This document shows positions 1-8,030 of a stretch of DNA of 64,000 nt, piece by piece. Each line of letters begins with the position of its first letter. Within the stretch, counting starts at the first letter, position 1. A program made the position numbers and the translations under genes. The DNA comes from Streptomyces coacervatus. Lineage in GTDB: Bacteria > Actinomycetota > Actinomycetes > Streptomycetales > Streptomycetaceae. The notes under the pieces are model-generated. The model had not been told where the DNA came from and did not search any database. It worked only from the letters and a program-made list of their open reading frames with translations. The DNA lies in NCBI RefSeq assembly GCF_029223485.1, contig NZ_JARHTP010000015.1:62001-126000 (forward strand). Direction: 5' to 3'.

Positions 1-793
1 CCACGACTGCCGGGCTCGGTACACCCGGCAGCAGCGGTGCGGACACCTCGGTCGGGGCCACCGGGGCATTGCCGAACGACTGCCCGCCCTGCGCAAGCAG
101 TGGACCGGCGCCGCGGCGCCGCTGGGTCTCGGGGGCCGTGGCGGCGCCCGTCCCCTGCGTACGCATCGGCGTCACATTGCTGCCCGCACCCGAGCCGCCG
201 CGTGCGTCCGTGGTGTCGGCCGGGGTACCCGTCGTGACGCCGCCGAGCGCGACCGCGGCGAGCGACACCGCACCGGCGGCGACGAACGCGAACCGCATCC
301 CGCGCGAGGCCGACCGCTCGGACTCGTGCCGGCTGACGTCGTGTATCCGGAAGCCACGGTCCGCGGACGGCGGGAGCATCGGGGCGTGCGGCGGCGCGGA
401 GGGGACGTAGCCGAACTCGAAGCGCTCGCCCCGCCTCAGGCCGAAGACCCCGGTGACGCCCGGTCTTCCGGAGGCTCCGCCGGGAAGTCCGCCGGCAAGT
501 CCTCCCCCGCCGAACGGCGAGCCACCGCCGTCCGGATCATCTCCCCCCGGAAGCCCCTGGAGACGTGCCAGGAAGCTCTCGGAGGGAGGCGGCGGGGCCG
601 CCTCGGCGAACACGTTCTTCAACTGTCGCTGCGCATCGGCCTCCGCCTTGCACTTGGCACAGGTGGCCAGGTGGGCGAGGACTCGGTCGCGCGACTCATG
701 ACCGAGCTCTCCGTCCACCAGGGCGGAGAGTCGGTCTCCCAGGTGCTGCTCGGCCAGACGCCTCTCGGCGGGGCTGGGTCGTGTTGCACTCAC
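1..793 (-). CDS. Zinc-finger anti-sigma factor (RseA-like), partial at left edge
   Basis: A membrane anti-sigma factor that should bind the ECF sigma factor encoded just upstream. The GTG start overlaps the sigma stop codon by 4 nt (GTGA), so the two are translationally coupled. Reading the minus strand gives an N-terminal zf-HC2 helix pair with histidine 18 and the CAKC motif near residue 47 (H...CxxC), then a Gly/Pro-rich linker. A hydrophobic segment of about 20 residues follows near residue 175, then a Thr/Ala/Gly-rich external part that runs past the window edge. Family knowledge: in mycobacteria the equivalent pair is SigE-RseA, followed by htrA and tatB. The C-terminus is missing here, so the full length is unknown. 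Confidence 0.85.
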   Translation of the reverse strand, partial: MSATRPSPAERRLAEQHLGDRLSALVDGELGHESRDRVLAHLATCAKCKAEADAQRQLKNVFAEAAPPPPSESFLARLQGLPGGDDPDGGGSPFGGGGLAGGLPGGASGRPGVTGVFGLRRGERFEFGYVPSAPPHAPMLPPSADRGFRIHDVSRHESERSASRGMRFAFVAAGAVSLAAVALGGVTTGTPADTTDARGGSGAGSNVTPMRTQGTGAATAPETQRRRGAGPLLAQGGQSFGNAPVAPTEVSAPLLPGVPSPAVV

Positions 794-1566
794 GCGGTCG
801 CGCCCCCTCCCCCCAGTGCGGGCACACGAGGCACGAAGGAACGGCGCTCGGAGGCCCGGGCCTCCGGCGAGCGGTGCGCGAGGGCCTTGCGCAGCTGCGA
901 GCGGCCGCGGTGGATCCGGGAGCGGACCGTACCGAGCTTGACGCCCAGGGTCGCGGCGATCTCCTCGTACGACAGTCCTTCGATGTCGCACAGGACGACC
1001 GCGGCGCGGAACTCGGGCGCGAGGGTGTCGAGCGCCTGCTGTACGTCCGCGTCGAAGTGCGCATCGTTGAAGACCTGCTGGGGCGACGGCTCACGGCTGG
1101 GCAGCCGCTCGGCCGCGTCCTCGCCCAGCGCGTCGAAGCGGATGCGCTGCTTGCGGCGGACCATGTCCAGGAAGAGGTTGGTGGTGATCCGGTGCAGCCA
1201 GCCCTCGAAAGTGCCCGGCGTATAGGTCGACAGGGACCGGAAGACGCGGACGAAGACCTCCTGGGTGAGGTCCTCGGCGTCGTGCTGGTTGCCCGTCAGA
1301 CGGTAAGCCAGCCGGTAGACGCGGCCACTGTGTGTGCTGACGATCTCCTCCCAGGTGGGCGGAGTCCACGCCTGCCCGTCCGCGTCGGTGGAGAAAGTCG
1401 CGGTCTGGGCGTGGTCAGCGGCGTGGCTGGAGTCAGCAGCGGTGTCGTTCACGGATTTCGGCCTGCCTGCCGAACCGAGAAAGCGCCGCAGCACTCCTCC
1501 CCGATCCACAGGCGCAGCCGCACCTCCCCTGTCGGCTCTGGTGGTGTCCAGTGGAGCCCCTACCAT
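790..1566 (-). CDS. sigE: ECF RNA polymerase sigma factor (SigE-like)
   Basis: An ECF-type sigma-70 factor of 258 aa from the ATG that begins MVGAPLDTT. That start has GAGG about 7 nt upstream and matches what I remember of related proteins; an in-frame TTG at 1683 would add 39 residues. Sigma region 2 contains YRLAYRLTGNQHDAEDLTQE and the RNA polymerase-binding helix ending in FEGWLHRITTN. Region 4 contains the helix-turn-helix LSYEEIAATLGVKLGTVRSR. The zinc-finger protein encoded directly downstream, with overlapping codons, is the likely anti-sigma factor. By gene neighbourhood this is the counterpart of mycobacterial SigE, a cell-envelope stress sigma factor. The symbol follows that synteny and need not equal the gene called sigE in S. 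coelicolor. Confidence 0.88.
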   Translation of the reverse strand: MVGAPLDTTRADRGGAAAPVDRGGVLRRFLGSAGRPKSVNDTAADSSHAADHAQTATFSTDADGQAWTPPTWEEIVSTHSGRVYRLAYRLTGNQHDAEDLTQEVFVRVFRSLSTYTPGTFEGWLHRITTNLFLDMVRRKQRIRFDALGEDAAERLPSREPSPQQVFNDAHFDADVQQALDTLAPEFRAAVVLCDIEGLSYEEIAATLGVKLGTVRSRIHRGRSQLRKALAHRSPEARASERRSFVPRVPALGGGGATA

Positions 1567-1795
1567 AGCCACCTCGCCCGTTAGCTCCGGATAAGCGGTT
1601 TTACGAGAATTTGATCTGGGCTGATACCGCTCGGACCCCTGCGTCTGCAGTTGCTCGGGCCGCCGCCCCTCATCGTGATCCAACTGTGTCCCCCCGTGCC
1701 GTCTCCTACCCCTCTAAACGCCCGGTCCCATCTGCGGGTTCCCGGCCCCAACGGATACAGTCACGCCCAGGCAACCACGGGGACAGGAGAGGGTC

Positions 1796-2428
1796 ATTAC
1801 CGGCAACCGGCAGACGAGCTGGGCGTTCGCCGACGCCTACGTCGCCGAGGACGAAGTGCTGCGCTGGGCCCGTGACCGGGCCCGTGAGGCGGGCCTGCGC
1901 TCGGTGTCGCCCGGCACGGGCTCCGCGCTGCGGTTGCTGGCGGCTTCGGTGGCCGCGAAGGCGGTGGCGGAGATCGGCACCGGCACCGGCGTCTCCGGCA
2001 TCCATCTGCTGCACGGCATGCGCCCGGACGGGGTGCTGACCACGGTGGACCCCGAGCCCGAGCACCAGCAGTTCGCCCGCCAGGCCTTCCGCGCCTCCGG
2101 TTTCGCCAGCAACCGCGCCCGCTTCATCCCGGGCCGCGCCCTGGACGTCCTGCCCCGCCTCGCGGACGCCGGCTACGACCTGGTCTTCTGCGACGGCGAC
2201 CGCCTGGAATTTCTCGACTATCTCGCTGAATCGTTGCGCCTGCTGCGCCCCGGCGGCCTCGTCGTCTTCGAGGGCGTCTTCGCCAACGGCCGCACGGTGG
2301 ACTCGGGCCCGCAGCCCACGGAGGTCCTGCGTCTGCGGGAGCTGCTGCGCGCGGTGCGCGAGAGCCAGGAGCTGGTGCCGTCACTGCTGCCGGTGGGCGA
2401 CGGGCTGCTGTGCGCGGTCAAGCGGTAA
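1796..2428 (+). CDS. SAM-dependent O-methyltransferase, probable ATT start
   Basis: A class I methyltransferase of the caffeoyl-CoA O-methyltransferase-like family (Methyltransf_24 type). The SAM-binding loop reads VAEIGTGTGVSGIHLL and is followed by an acidic strand end (TTVDPEPEHQ). YDLVFCDGDR marks motif III and LLRPGGLVVFEG a later strand. Homologues usually begin (M)TGNRQTSWAFADAYVAEDE. Here the codon before TGNRQTSW is ATT, with GGAGAGGG ending 2-3 nt upstream and no in-frame ATG, GTG or TTG before it. The first conventional start, GTG at 1856, would delete 20 conserved residues. It is divergent from the sigma gene, as in mycobacteria (Rv1220c/sigE, from memory). The substrate is unknown. 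Confidence 0.82.
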   Translation: MTGNRQTSWAFADAYVAEDEVLRWARDRAREAGLRSVSPGTGSALRLLAASVAAKAVAEIGTGTGVSGIHLLHGMRPDGVLTTVDPEPEHQQFARQAFRASGFASNRARFIPGRALDVLPRLADAGYDLVFCDGDRLEFLDYLAESLRLLRPGGLVVFEGVFANGRTVDSGPQPTEVLRLRELLRAVRESQELVPSLLPVGDGLLCAVKR

Positions 2429-2504
2429 GGGTCCGAGAAGGGGCCGGTCCGAGATCGAGCGGGGAAGGGCCGGGAACGAGCGGGAAACGACCGGTAAACA
2501 GCAA

Positions 2505-2529
2505 CCCCGGCACCACTTGGGTGCCGGGG
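2505..2529. terminator. Bidirectional hairpin terminator
   Basis: Perfect 10-bp inverted repeat CCCCGGCACC / GGTGCCGGGG with a 5-nt loop. It lies between the convergent methyltransferase and DUF3117 genes and has no clear T tract. Confidence 0.7.
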
Positions 2530-2557
2530 CAGCTGAAAGGGTATGGTCGCTTCCGCG

Positions 2558-2725
2558 TCAGCCGACGACCTTCTTGAGGGCGTCGCCGAGCGCGTCGGCC
2601 TCGTCAGGGGTCAGCTCGACGACGAGCCGACCGCCGCCTTCGAGCGGAACGCGCATGACGATGCCCCGCCCCTCCTTGGTCACCTCGAGCGGGCCATCGC
2701 CCGTCCGCGGCTTCATGGCCGCCAT
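2558..2725 (-). CDS. DUF3117 family small protein
   Basis: A 55-residue protein starting MAAMKPRTGDGPLEV and ending in DALKKVVG, which is the complete DUF3117 family. The start at 2725 is preceded by a purine-rich ribosome site (GGAAGGGG), and a longer in-frame extension to 2911 has no family-like sequence. The fold is probably a small beta hairpin followed by one helix (TPDEADALGDALKK). Members are almost invariant across Actinobacteria; the M. tuberculosis member Rv1211 has been proposed to be calmodulin-like (from memory), but no calcium-binding loop is apparent here. The function is unknown. It faces a 365-bp gene-free stretch on its upstream side. Confidence 0.85.
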   Translation of the reverse strand: MAAMKPRTGDGPLEVTKEGRGIVMRVPLEGGGRLVVELTPDEADALGDALKKVVG

Positions 2726-3042
2726 GCTCGTTCCCCTTCCTGAAACCAGCTCATCGTCAAAGCCGACGGCCCTGGGAGGGCACGCCTGTCCAGCGTGGGA
2801 CACGCGACACCGGCATCGAACACATTGCTTCCAGGCCATTATCCCGCATCTCAGGACCCGATGACCAACATCAGTCGGCATCGCTTGGGCAACGCGCGCG
2901 AGCAAAACCACTCAATTCGGCGATGTGACTGCGATACTGCGCGGCCGCACGGACTTCCGCCGACCGGAAACCGTCCAGAATTCTTTGACGCAGGTCACAC
3001 GTCCACTCCGGTCTCTCTCCGCCATGCTGTCCTACGGACAGG

Positions 3043-3062
3043 GGCGTACCGGCCGGTACGCC
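3043..3062. promoter_or_regulatory. 20-bp perfect palindrome, candidate operator
   Basis: GGCGTACCGGCCGGTACGCC is its own reverse complement. It ends 28 nt before the enoyl-CoA hydratase start codon, where a TetR-type or similar dimeric repressor could block transcription. The rest of the 2726-3090 gap shows no further gene. Confidence 0.5.
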
Positions 3063-3090
3063 TGAACCGCGACAGCGGAGGGGACACAAC

Positions 3091-3894
3091 ATGGCCGACA
3101 CCGTGCTCTACGAGGTGAGCGACGGACTCGCGACGATCACGCTGAACCGCCCCGAGGCGATGAACGCGCTGAACATCGCGACGAAGGTCGCCCTGCGGGA
3201 GGCGGTTCGCTCCGCGGCCGAGGACGATGCCGTACGGGCGGTGCTGCTGACCGCCGCCGGGGAGCGGGCGTTCTGTGTGGGGCAGGACCTCAAGGAGCAC
3301 ATCGGGCTGCTGGTGCAGGACCGGGAGACGGGGTCCGGGCAGACCATGAGCACGGTGAAGGAGCACTACAACCCGATCGTGCGCGCCCTTGCCGGGATGC
3401 CGAAGCCTGTGGTGGCCGGCGTGAACGGGGTTGCCGCCGGGGCCGGCTTCGGGCTCGCGCTCGCTGCGGACTACCGCATCGTGGCGGACACGGCTGCCTT
3501 CAACACGTCTTTCGCCGGGGTCGCGCTGACCGCCGACTCCGGCATGTCATGGACCCTGCCGCGGGTCGTCGGGCCCGGGCGGGCCGCCGACCTGCTGCTC
3601 TTCCCGCGGAGCGTCAAGGCGCAGGAGGCGTACGAGATGGGTATCGCGAACCGTCTTGTGCCGGTCGGTGAGCTGCGGGCCGAGGCGGAGAAGGTGGCTC
3701 GGGCGCTGGCCGAGGGGCCGACGGTGGCGTATGCGGCGATCAAGGAGGCGGTGGCCTTCGGGTTCTCGCACACCTTGTCCGAGACCTTGGACAAGGAGGA
3801 TGAGCTGCAGACTCGGGCGGGGTCGTCCGAGGACCATGTGATTGCGGTGCAGGCGTTTGTGAACAAGGAGAAGCCGAAGTACTTGGGCCGGTAG
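3091..3894 (+). CDS. Enoyl-CoA hydratase/isomerase family protein
   Basis: A 267-aa crotonase-fold enzyme with ATG preceded by GGAGGGG. The N-terminal VSDGLATITLNRPEAMNALN is the family signature. The first oxyanion-hole segment is AFCVGQDLKEH and the second is NGVAAGAGFGLALAADYRI. Crotonases bind acyl-CoA and stabilise an enolate. The usual catalytic glutamates of true hydratases are not obvious: the position after the second oxyanion strand reads FNTSFAGVALTADSG, closer to PaaG-type isomerases and phenylacetate-pathway members. Hydratase versus isomerase is therefore open. It is monocistronic by layout, with a palindrome in its promoter region and a repeat at its 3' side. Confidence 0.85.
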   Translation: MADTVLYEVSDGLATITLNRPEAMNALNIATKVALREAVRSAAEDDAVRAVLLTAAGERAFCVGQDLKEHIGLLVQDRETGSGQTMSTVKEHYNPIVRALAGMPKPVVAGVNGVAAGAGFGLALAADYRIVADTAAFNTSFAGVALTADSGMSWTLPRVVGPGRAADLLLFPRSVKAQEAYEMGIANRLVPVGELRAEAEKVARALAEGPTVAYAAIKEAVAFGFSHTLSETLDKEDELQTRAGSSEDHVIAVQAFVNKEKPKYLGR

Positions 3895-3923
3895 GTCCGG
3901 GGGCACTATTCACCGTCGGGGGC

Positions 3924-3965
3924 TGCGGGTTCGTCGTGGTTGATCGCGCAGTTCCCCGCGCCCCT
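3924..3965. repeat. Streptomyces intergenic repeat, copy 1
   Basis: A 42-bp segment containing GCGCAGTTCCCCGCGCCCCT. It is 38/42 identical to 13445-13486. Its end forms a small hairpin, CGCGCCC / GGGCGCG at 3957-3975, that reaches into the tag stop codon. Both copies sit between convergent genes and probably act in 3'-end formation. Confidence 0.75.
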
Positions 3966-4545
3966 ATAGGGCGCGTCTCGCCACGCATGTTTCCAAGTGG
4001 TCGTCCACCAGACCACACGCCTGCATCAACGCGTACGCCGTCGTCGGCCCCACGAAGCGCAGGCCCCTCTTCTTCAGGGCCTTCGACAGGGCCGTCGACT
4101 CCGGGGTGACCGCCGGGACGTCCCCGAGAGTCTTCGGGGCCGGGCCCGGGGTCGGGGCGTAGGACCAGATGAACTCGTCCAGCTCTCCCGGCGCCCACTC
4201 CGCGAGCACCCGTGCGTTGGCCAGCGTCGCGTCGATCTTGGCTCGATTTCGGATGATGCCCGCGTCGGCCAGGAGGCGGTCCCGGTCCGCCTCCGTGAAG
4301 GCGGCGACCTTCTCGATCTTGAAGTCGGCGAAGGCCTCGCGGAAGCCGGGGCGGCGGCGCAGGATCGTGATCCAGGACAGGCCGGACTGGAAGGCCTCGA
4401 GGCTGAGGCGCTCGTAGAGGGCGTCGTCGCCGTGGACCGGGCGGCCCCACTCCTCGTCGTGGTACGCCACGTAGTCCTCGGTGGACAGGGCCCAGGGGCA
4501 GCGCAGGGCGCCGTCCGGGCCGGCCAGGGCGGTGCCGTCGCTCAC
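3964..4545 (-). CDS. tag: DNA-3-methyladenine glycosylase I
   Basis: Base-excision repair enzyme that removes 3-methyladenine; 193 aa. The family signature is clear: RCPWALSTEDYVAYHDEEWG near the N-terminus, SLEAFQSGLSWITILRRR (the helix with the damage-pocket Glu) and VGPTTAYALMQACGLVDDH near the C-terminus. Cys and His residues at the zinc-ligand positions of E. coli Tag (CPW, YHDEEW, DHLETC) are all present. The GTG start overlaps the stop of the preceding DivIVA-like gene (GTGA), so both are on one transcript. The same pair occurs in mycobacteria (Rv1209-tagA, from memory). Confidence 0.92.
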   Translation of the reverse strand: MSDGTALAGPDGALRCPWALSTEDYVAYHDEEWGRPVHGDDALYERLSLEAFQSGLSWITILRRRPGFREAFADFKIEKVAAFTEADRDRLLADAGIIRNRAKIDATLANARVLAEWAPGELDEFIWSYAPTPGPAPKTLGDVPAVTPESTALSKALKKRGLRFVGPTTAYALMQACGLVDDHLETCVARRAL

Positions 4546-4904
4546 TGCTGGTCCTCCCGGCCGTGCATCGGCTTGTCCATGGTGACGTGGTGTGCGGCGG
4601 CCTGGGCGCCCGCCAGTGCGGACTCCAGGTCGGCGATACGGGCGTCGCGCTCGGCGAGTTCGGCGCCGAGGCGGTTGAGGGCGTCGTCGACGTCCGACAT
4701 GCGGTAGCCGCGGGCGGCGAGCGGGAAGCGGAGGCTGTCGACGTCGGCGCGGCCGACGGGCCGGTCCAGCGGCAGCGGGTCCTGCAGCCGCTCGGGGGCC
4801 GCCTCGGGCAACGGGCCCTCGCCCTCTCCACCGCCCACCACGGCCAGTGTCACCGCGGCGACCACGACGGCGAGAGCGACGACCAGGAACAAGAACATAA
4901 CCAT
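4542..4904 (-). CDS. DivIVA-domain membrane protein
   Basis: A 120-aa protein starting MVMFLFLVVALAVVVAAVTL, a single N-terminal transmembrane helix. An acidic linker follows, then a short DivIVA-like segment (LRFPLAARGYRMSDVDDAL) and a helical tail (ELAERDARIADLESALAGAQ). DivIVA-type segments commonly bind curved membrane or polar-growth scaffolds. The start was set at the ATG where the hydrophobic stretch begins, because the longer in-frame extension has no matching character. It is translationally coupled to tag. Role inferred only: a small partner at the membrane, no enzymatic motif seen. Confidence 0.8.
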   Translation of the reverse strand: MVMFLFLVVALAVVVAAVTLAVVGGGEGEGPLPEAAPERLQDPLPLDRPVGRADVDSLRFPLAARGYRMSDVDDALNRLGAELAERDARIADLESALAGAQAAAHHVTMDKPMHGREDQQ

Positions 4905-5062
4905 CGCTGTGGTCCCCACGCTCGATGTACGGAAGCTGGATGAAGCTGAAGATGAAGCCGAATGTGTCTGGGACCGATCGTGCCATGCGAGTCTGACAGT
5001 TAGGGTCGCGGGCGGCCGAGGAACCGGTCTTACCCAGGTCGTACTACGAGAGGTCACAGCGG

Positions 5063-5923
5063 ATGCTCAGGCTGGGCAGGCGCGCATTCGAGGCGCACGA
5101 GCCGGTGATCATGGCGATCGTGAACCGGACCCCTGACTCCTTCTACGACCAGGGGGCGACCTTCCGTGACGAGCCCGCCCTCGCGCGCGTGGAGCAGGCG
5201 GTGTCCGAGGGTGCTGCCATCATCGACATCGGCGGGGTGAAGGCAGGGCCGGGGGAAGAGGTGTCGGCCGAGGAGGAGGCGCGGCGGACGGTGGGGTTCG
5301 TCGCGGAGGTGCGGCGGCGCTTCCCGGACGTCGTGATCAGTGTGGACACCTGGCGGGCCGAGGTCGGCGAGGCCGTGTGCGAGGCCGGGGCGGATCTGCT
5401 GAACGACGCGTGGGGCGGCGTCGACCCGGGGCTGGCGGAGGTCGCGGCGCGGTACCGGGTCGGGCTGGTGTGCACGCACGCGGGGGGCGCGGAGCCGAGG
5501 ACCCGTCCGCATCGGGTGGCGTACGACGATGTCGTGGCCGACATTCTGCGGGTGACGCTGGGGCTGGCCGAGCGGGCGGTGGCGCTGGGGGTGCCCCGGG
5601 AGTCCGTGCTGATCGACCCCGGGCACGACTTCGGGAAGAACACCCGGCACAGCCTGGAGGCGACGCGGCGACTCGGGGAGATGGTCGAGACGGGGTGGCC
5701 CGTTCTCGTGTCCCTGTCCAACAAGGACTTCGTGGGCGAGACGCTGGACAAGCCGCTGAAGGAGCGGGTGGTGGGGACGCTCGCCACCACCGCCGTGTCG
5801 GCGTGGCTGGGGGCGCAGGTGTATCGGGTGCACGAAGTCGCCGAGACTCGGCAGGTGCTGGACATGGTGGCGTCGATCGCCGGGCATCGGCCTCCGGCGG
5901 TGGCTCGGCGGGGGCTGGCGTAG
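5063..5923 (+). CDS. folP2: FolP2-like dihydropteroate synthase homologue
   Basis: A 286-aa TIM-barrel protein of the dihydropteroate synthase family. MAIVNRTPDSFYDQG is the pterin-site signature, DTWRAEVGEAVCEAGADLLND and LIDPGHDFGKNTRHSLE are later barrel motifs, and VYRVHEVAETRQ ends the barrel. The segment that is DIGGESTRPG in genuine synthases reads DIGGVKAGPG here (residues 55-64), so the Thr-Arg of the catalytic loop is missing. That is the hallmark of the FolP2 paralogue of mycobacteria, which was reported to lack synthase activity in M. leprae (from memory). The M. tuberculosis neighbour gpgS is absent here. Function uncertain; it may not act in folate synthesis. Confidence 0.8.
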   Translation: MLRLGRRAFEAHEPVIMAIVNRTPDSFYDQGATFRDEPALARVEQAVSEGAAIIDIGGVKAGPGEEVSAEEEARRTVGFVAEVRRRFPDVVISVDTWRAEVGEAVCEAGADLLNDAWGGVDPGLAEVAARYRVGLVCTHAGGAEPRTRPHRVAYDDVVADILRVTLGLAERAVALGVPRESVLIDPGHDFGKNTRHSLEATRRLGEMVETGWPVLVSLSNKDFVGETLDKPLKERVVGTLATTAVSAWLGAQVYRVHEVAETRQVLDMVASIAGHRPPAVARRGLA

Positions 5924-5961
5924 GGCTTTTCTCGCCCCCGCCGCCCCTACCCGTCCCGTCC

Positions 5962-6030
5962 CCAGGGGGCTCCGCCCCCTGGACCCCCGATCGGCCTGAA
6001 CGGCCTCGTCCTCAAACGCCGGACGGGCTG
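5962..6030. repeat. Streptomyces dispersed repeat with terminator hairpin
   Basis: Begins with a perfect hairpin, CCAGGGGGC / GCCCCCTGG with a TCC loop (5962-5982), and continues into a segment ending CTCAAACGCCGGACGGGCTG. From memory this sequence recurs at gene ends in many Streptomyces genomes. It lies between the convergent folP2 and LOG genes, consistent with termination on both strands. Confidence 0.7.
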
Positions 6031-6037
6031 AGAATGG

Positions 6038-6796
6038 TCAGCGGGCCGCTTCCTTCGAGACCAGGGCCACCGCCTCGTCCACATCGTCCGTGACGTGGAA
6101 CAGGAGCAGGTCCTTCTCCGAGGCCTTGCCCTGGGCGATCAGTGTGTTCCTGAGCCAGTCGACCAGGCCGCCCCAGTACTCGCTGCCGAACAGCACGATC
6201 GGGAAGCGGGTCACCTTCTGGGTCTGCACCAGGGTGAGCGCCTCGAAGAGTTCGTCCAGGGTGCCCAGGCCGCCGGGCAGGACCACGAACCCTTGCGCGT
6301 ACTTCACGAACATCATCTTGCGGACGAAGAAGTAGCGGAAGTTCAGGCCGATGTCGACGTAGGGGTTCAGACCCTGTTCGAAGGGCAGCTCGATGCCGAG
6401 GCCGACCGAGATGCCCTTCGCCTCGCAGGCGCCCTTGTTGGCGGCCTCCATGGCGCCGGGGCCGCCGCCCGTGATCACTGCCCAGCCCGCCTCCACCAGG
6501 CCGCGGCCGAGCCGTACCCCCGCCTCGTACTCCGGCGAGTCCACCTTGGTGCGCGCCGAGCCGAACACGCTGATCGCGGGCGGGAGTTCGGCGAGGGTGC
6601 CGAAGCCCTCGATGAACTCCGACTGGATGCGCAGCACCCGCCAGGGGTCCGTGTGGACCCAGTCCGACGGGCCGCCCGCGTCCAGCAGACGCTGGTCGGT
6701 CGTGCTCGCCGTCACCTGGCTCCGCCTCCGGAGGACCGGTCCCAGGCGCTGCTCCTCCGGTGGCACTTTCTTGCCCTCGGGGTTCCCGGTAGCCAT
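6038..6796 (-). CDS. LOG-family (TIGR00730) nucleotide phosphoribohydrolase
   Basis: A Rossmann-fold protein of 252 aa related to LONELY GUY cytokinin riboside 5'-monophosphate phosphoribohydrolase. The two signature motifs are present: GGGPGAMEAANKGA (residues 128-141 approx.) and LPGGLGTLDELFEALT, which together form the nucleotide and ribose-phosphate site. An N-terminal extension of about 60 residues precedes the Rossmann domain, as in the longer type II members. Substrate is probably a purine nucleoside 5'-monophosphate. It is next to dapE in both this window and M. tuberculosis (Rv1202/Rv1205, from memory), suggesting long-standing linkage but not necessarily a shared pathway. Confidence 0.88.
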   Translation of the reverse strand: MATGNPEGKKVPPEEQRLGPVLRRRSQVTASTTDQRLLDAGGPSDWVHTDPWRVLRIQSEFIEGFGTLAELPPAISVFGSARTKVDSPEYEAGVRLGRGLVEAGWAVITGGGPGAMEAANKGACEAKGISVGLGIELPFEQGLNPYVDIGLNFRYFFVRKMMFVKYAQGFVVLPGGLGTLDELFEALTLVQTQKVTRFPIVLFGSEYWGGLVDWLRNTLIAQGKASEKDLLLFHVTDDVDEAVALVSKEAAR

Positions 6797-6865
6797 GTGC
6801 GCTCCCTCCGCTTGCGGGGTGTTTCCACCTCAGCGTAGATCTACGCGGGTTACGGACGAGGGACC

Positions 6866-7945
6866 TCAGCGTGTCAGCCAGTTGCGCAGGCGTTCCTCGC
6901 CCGCCAGGATCTTGGCCGTTTCGACCCGTTCGTCCCGCTTGTGTGCCAAGTGCGGGTTCCCCGGGCCGTAGTTGACCGCGGGGATGCCGAGGGAGGAGAA
7001 GCGCGACACGTCGGTCCAGCCGTACTTCGGCTGCGGGGTGCCGCCGACCGCCTCGATGAAGGCCGCCGCGGCCGGGTGCGAGAGGCCGGGCAGTGCTGCG
7101 CCGCTGTGGTCGTCCACCACGAACTCCTGCACCCCGCAGTCCGCGAAGACCTCCCGGACGTGGGCGATCGCCTCGTCCTCCGTGCGGTCGGGGGCATAGC
7201 GGAAGTTGACGGTCACGACGCACTCGTCGGGGATGACATTGCCTGCCACACCGCCCGAGATGCCCACCGCGTTGAGGCCCTCCCGGTACTCCAGGCCGTC
7301 GATCACCGGGTAGCGCGGTTCGTACGACGCCAGGCGGGCCAGGATCGGCGCGGCCGCGTGGATCGCGTTGGAGCCCATCCAGCTGCGCGCCGAGTGGGCC
7401 CGCTCGCCCTTCGTCTTCAGCAGGACCCTGAGGGTGCCCTGGCAGCCGCCCTCGACCTCGCCGTCCGAGGGCTCCAGGAGCACCGCGAAGTCGCCCTGCA
7501 GCCATTCGGGGTGCGCCTCGGCGACGTGCCTCAGGCCGTTGAGGTCCGCCGCCACCTCTTCGTTGTCGTAGAAGACGAAGGTCAGGTCGCGGTTGGGGGC
7601 CGGGACCGTGGCCGCGATGCGCAGCTGCACCGCCACGCCCGACTTCATGTCGCAGGTGCCGCAGCCCCACAGGACGCCGTCCTCGTCCAGCCGGGACGGG
7701 ACGTTGCCGGCGATCGGCACCGTGTCGATGTGACCGGCCAGGATCACCCGCTCCGCACGGCCCAGGTCCGTCCGCGCGACGACGTTGTTGCCGTACCGCT
7801 CGACGGTCAGCTGCGGCAGGGCGCGCAGGGCGGTCTCGATCGCGTCGGCGAGGGGCTTCTCGGTGCCGCTCTCGGACGGGAAGTCGACGAGCTGCGCGGT
7901 GAGCTCGGCAGCGTCCAGGGTGAGGTCAAGCGGGGTGTCGGCCAT
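6866..7945 (-). CDS. dapE: Succinyl-diaminopimelate desuccinylase
   Basis: M20 metallopeptidase-family enzyme, 359 aa, that hydrolyses N-succinyl-LL-diaminopimelate in lysine and peptidoglycan precursor synthesis. Metal-site motifs are visible: AGHIDTVPIAGN (His, Asp), GCGTCDMKSGVA (Asp), FYDNEEVAAD (catalytic Glu pair) and LLEPSDGEVEGGCQG. The dimerisation lid lies between them and the last ligand. Start chosen at ATG 7945 (MADTPLDLTL); the longer in-frame reading is arginine-rich and overlaps the divergent promoter. It is divergent from the lysozyme-like gene at 8031 and works in the same pathway as dapC at 9.8 kb. Confidence 0.93.
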   Translation of the reverse strand: MADTPLDLTLDAAELTAQLVDFPSESGTEKPLADAIETALRALPQLTVERYGNNVVARTDLGRAERVILAGHIDTVPIAGNVPSRLDEDGVLWGCGTCDMKSGVAVQLRIAATVPAPNRDLTFVFYDNEEVAADLNGLRHVAEAHPEWLQGDFAVLLEPSDGEVEGGCQGTLRVLLKTKGERAHSARSWMGSNAIHAAAPILARLASYEPRYPVIDGLEYREGLNAVGISGGVAGNVIPDECVVTVNFRYAPDRTEDEAIAHVREVFADCGVQEFVVDDHSGAALPGLSHPAAAAFIEAVGGTPQPKYGWTDVSRFSSLGIPAVNYGPGNPHLAHKRDERVETAKILAGEERLRNWLTR

Positions 7946-8030
7946 GCCGTCGACCCTAACCCGCCGGCGCCTGGGCCCACTGTGCACATCCGGCTCGTGG
8001 GCCACAGTGCCCTCCGCTACCTTGTACGAC

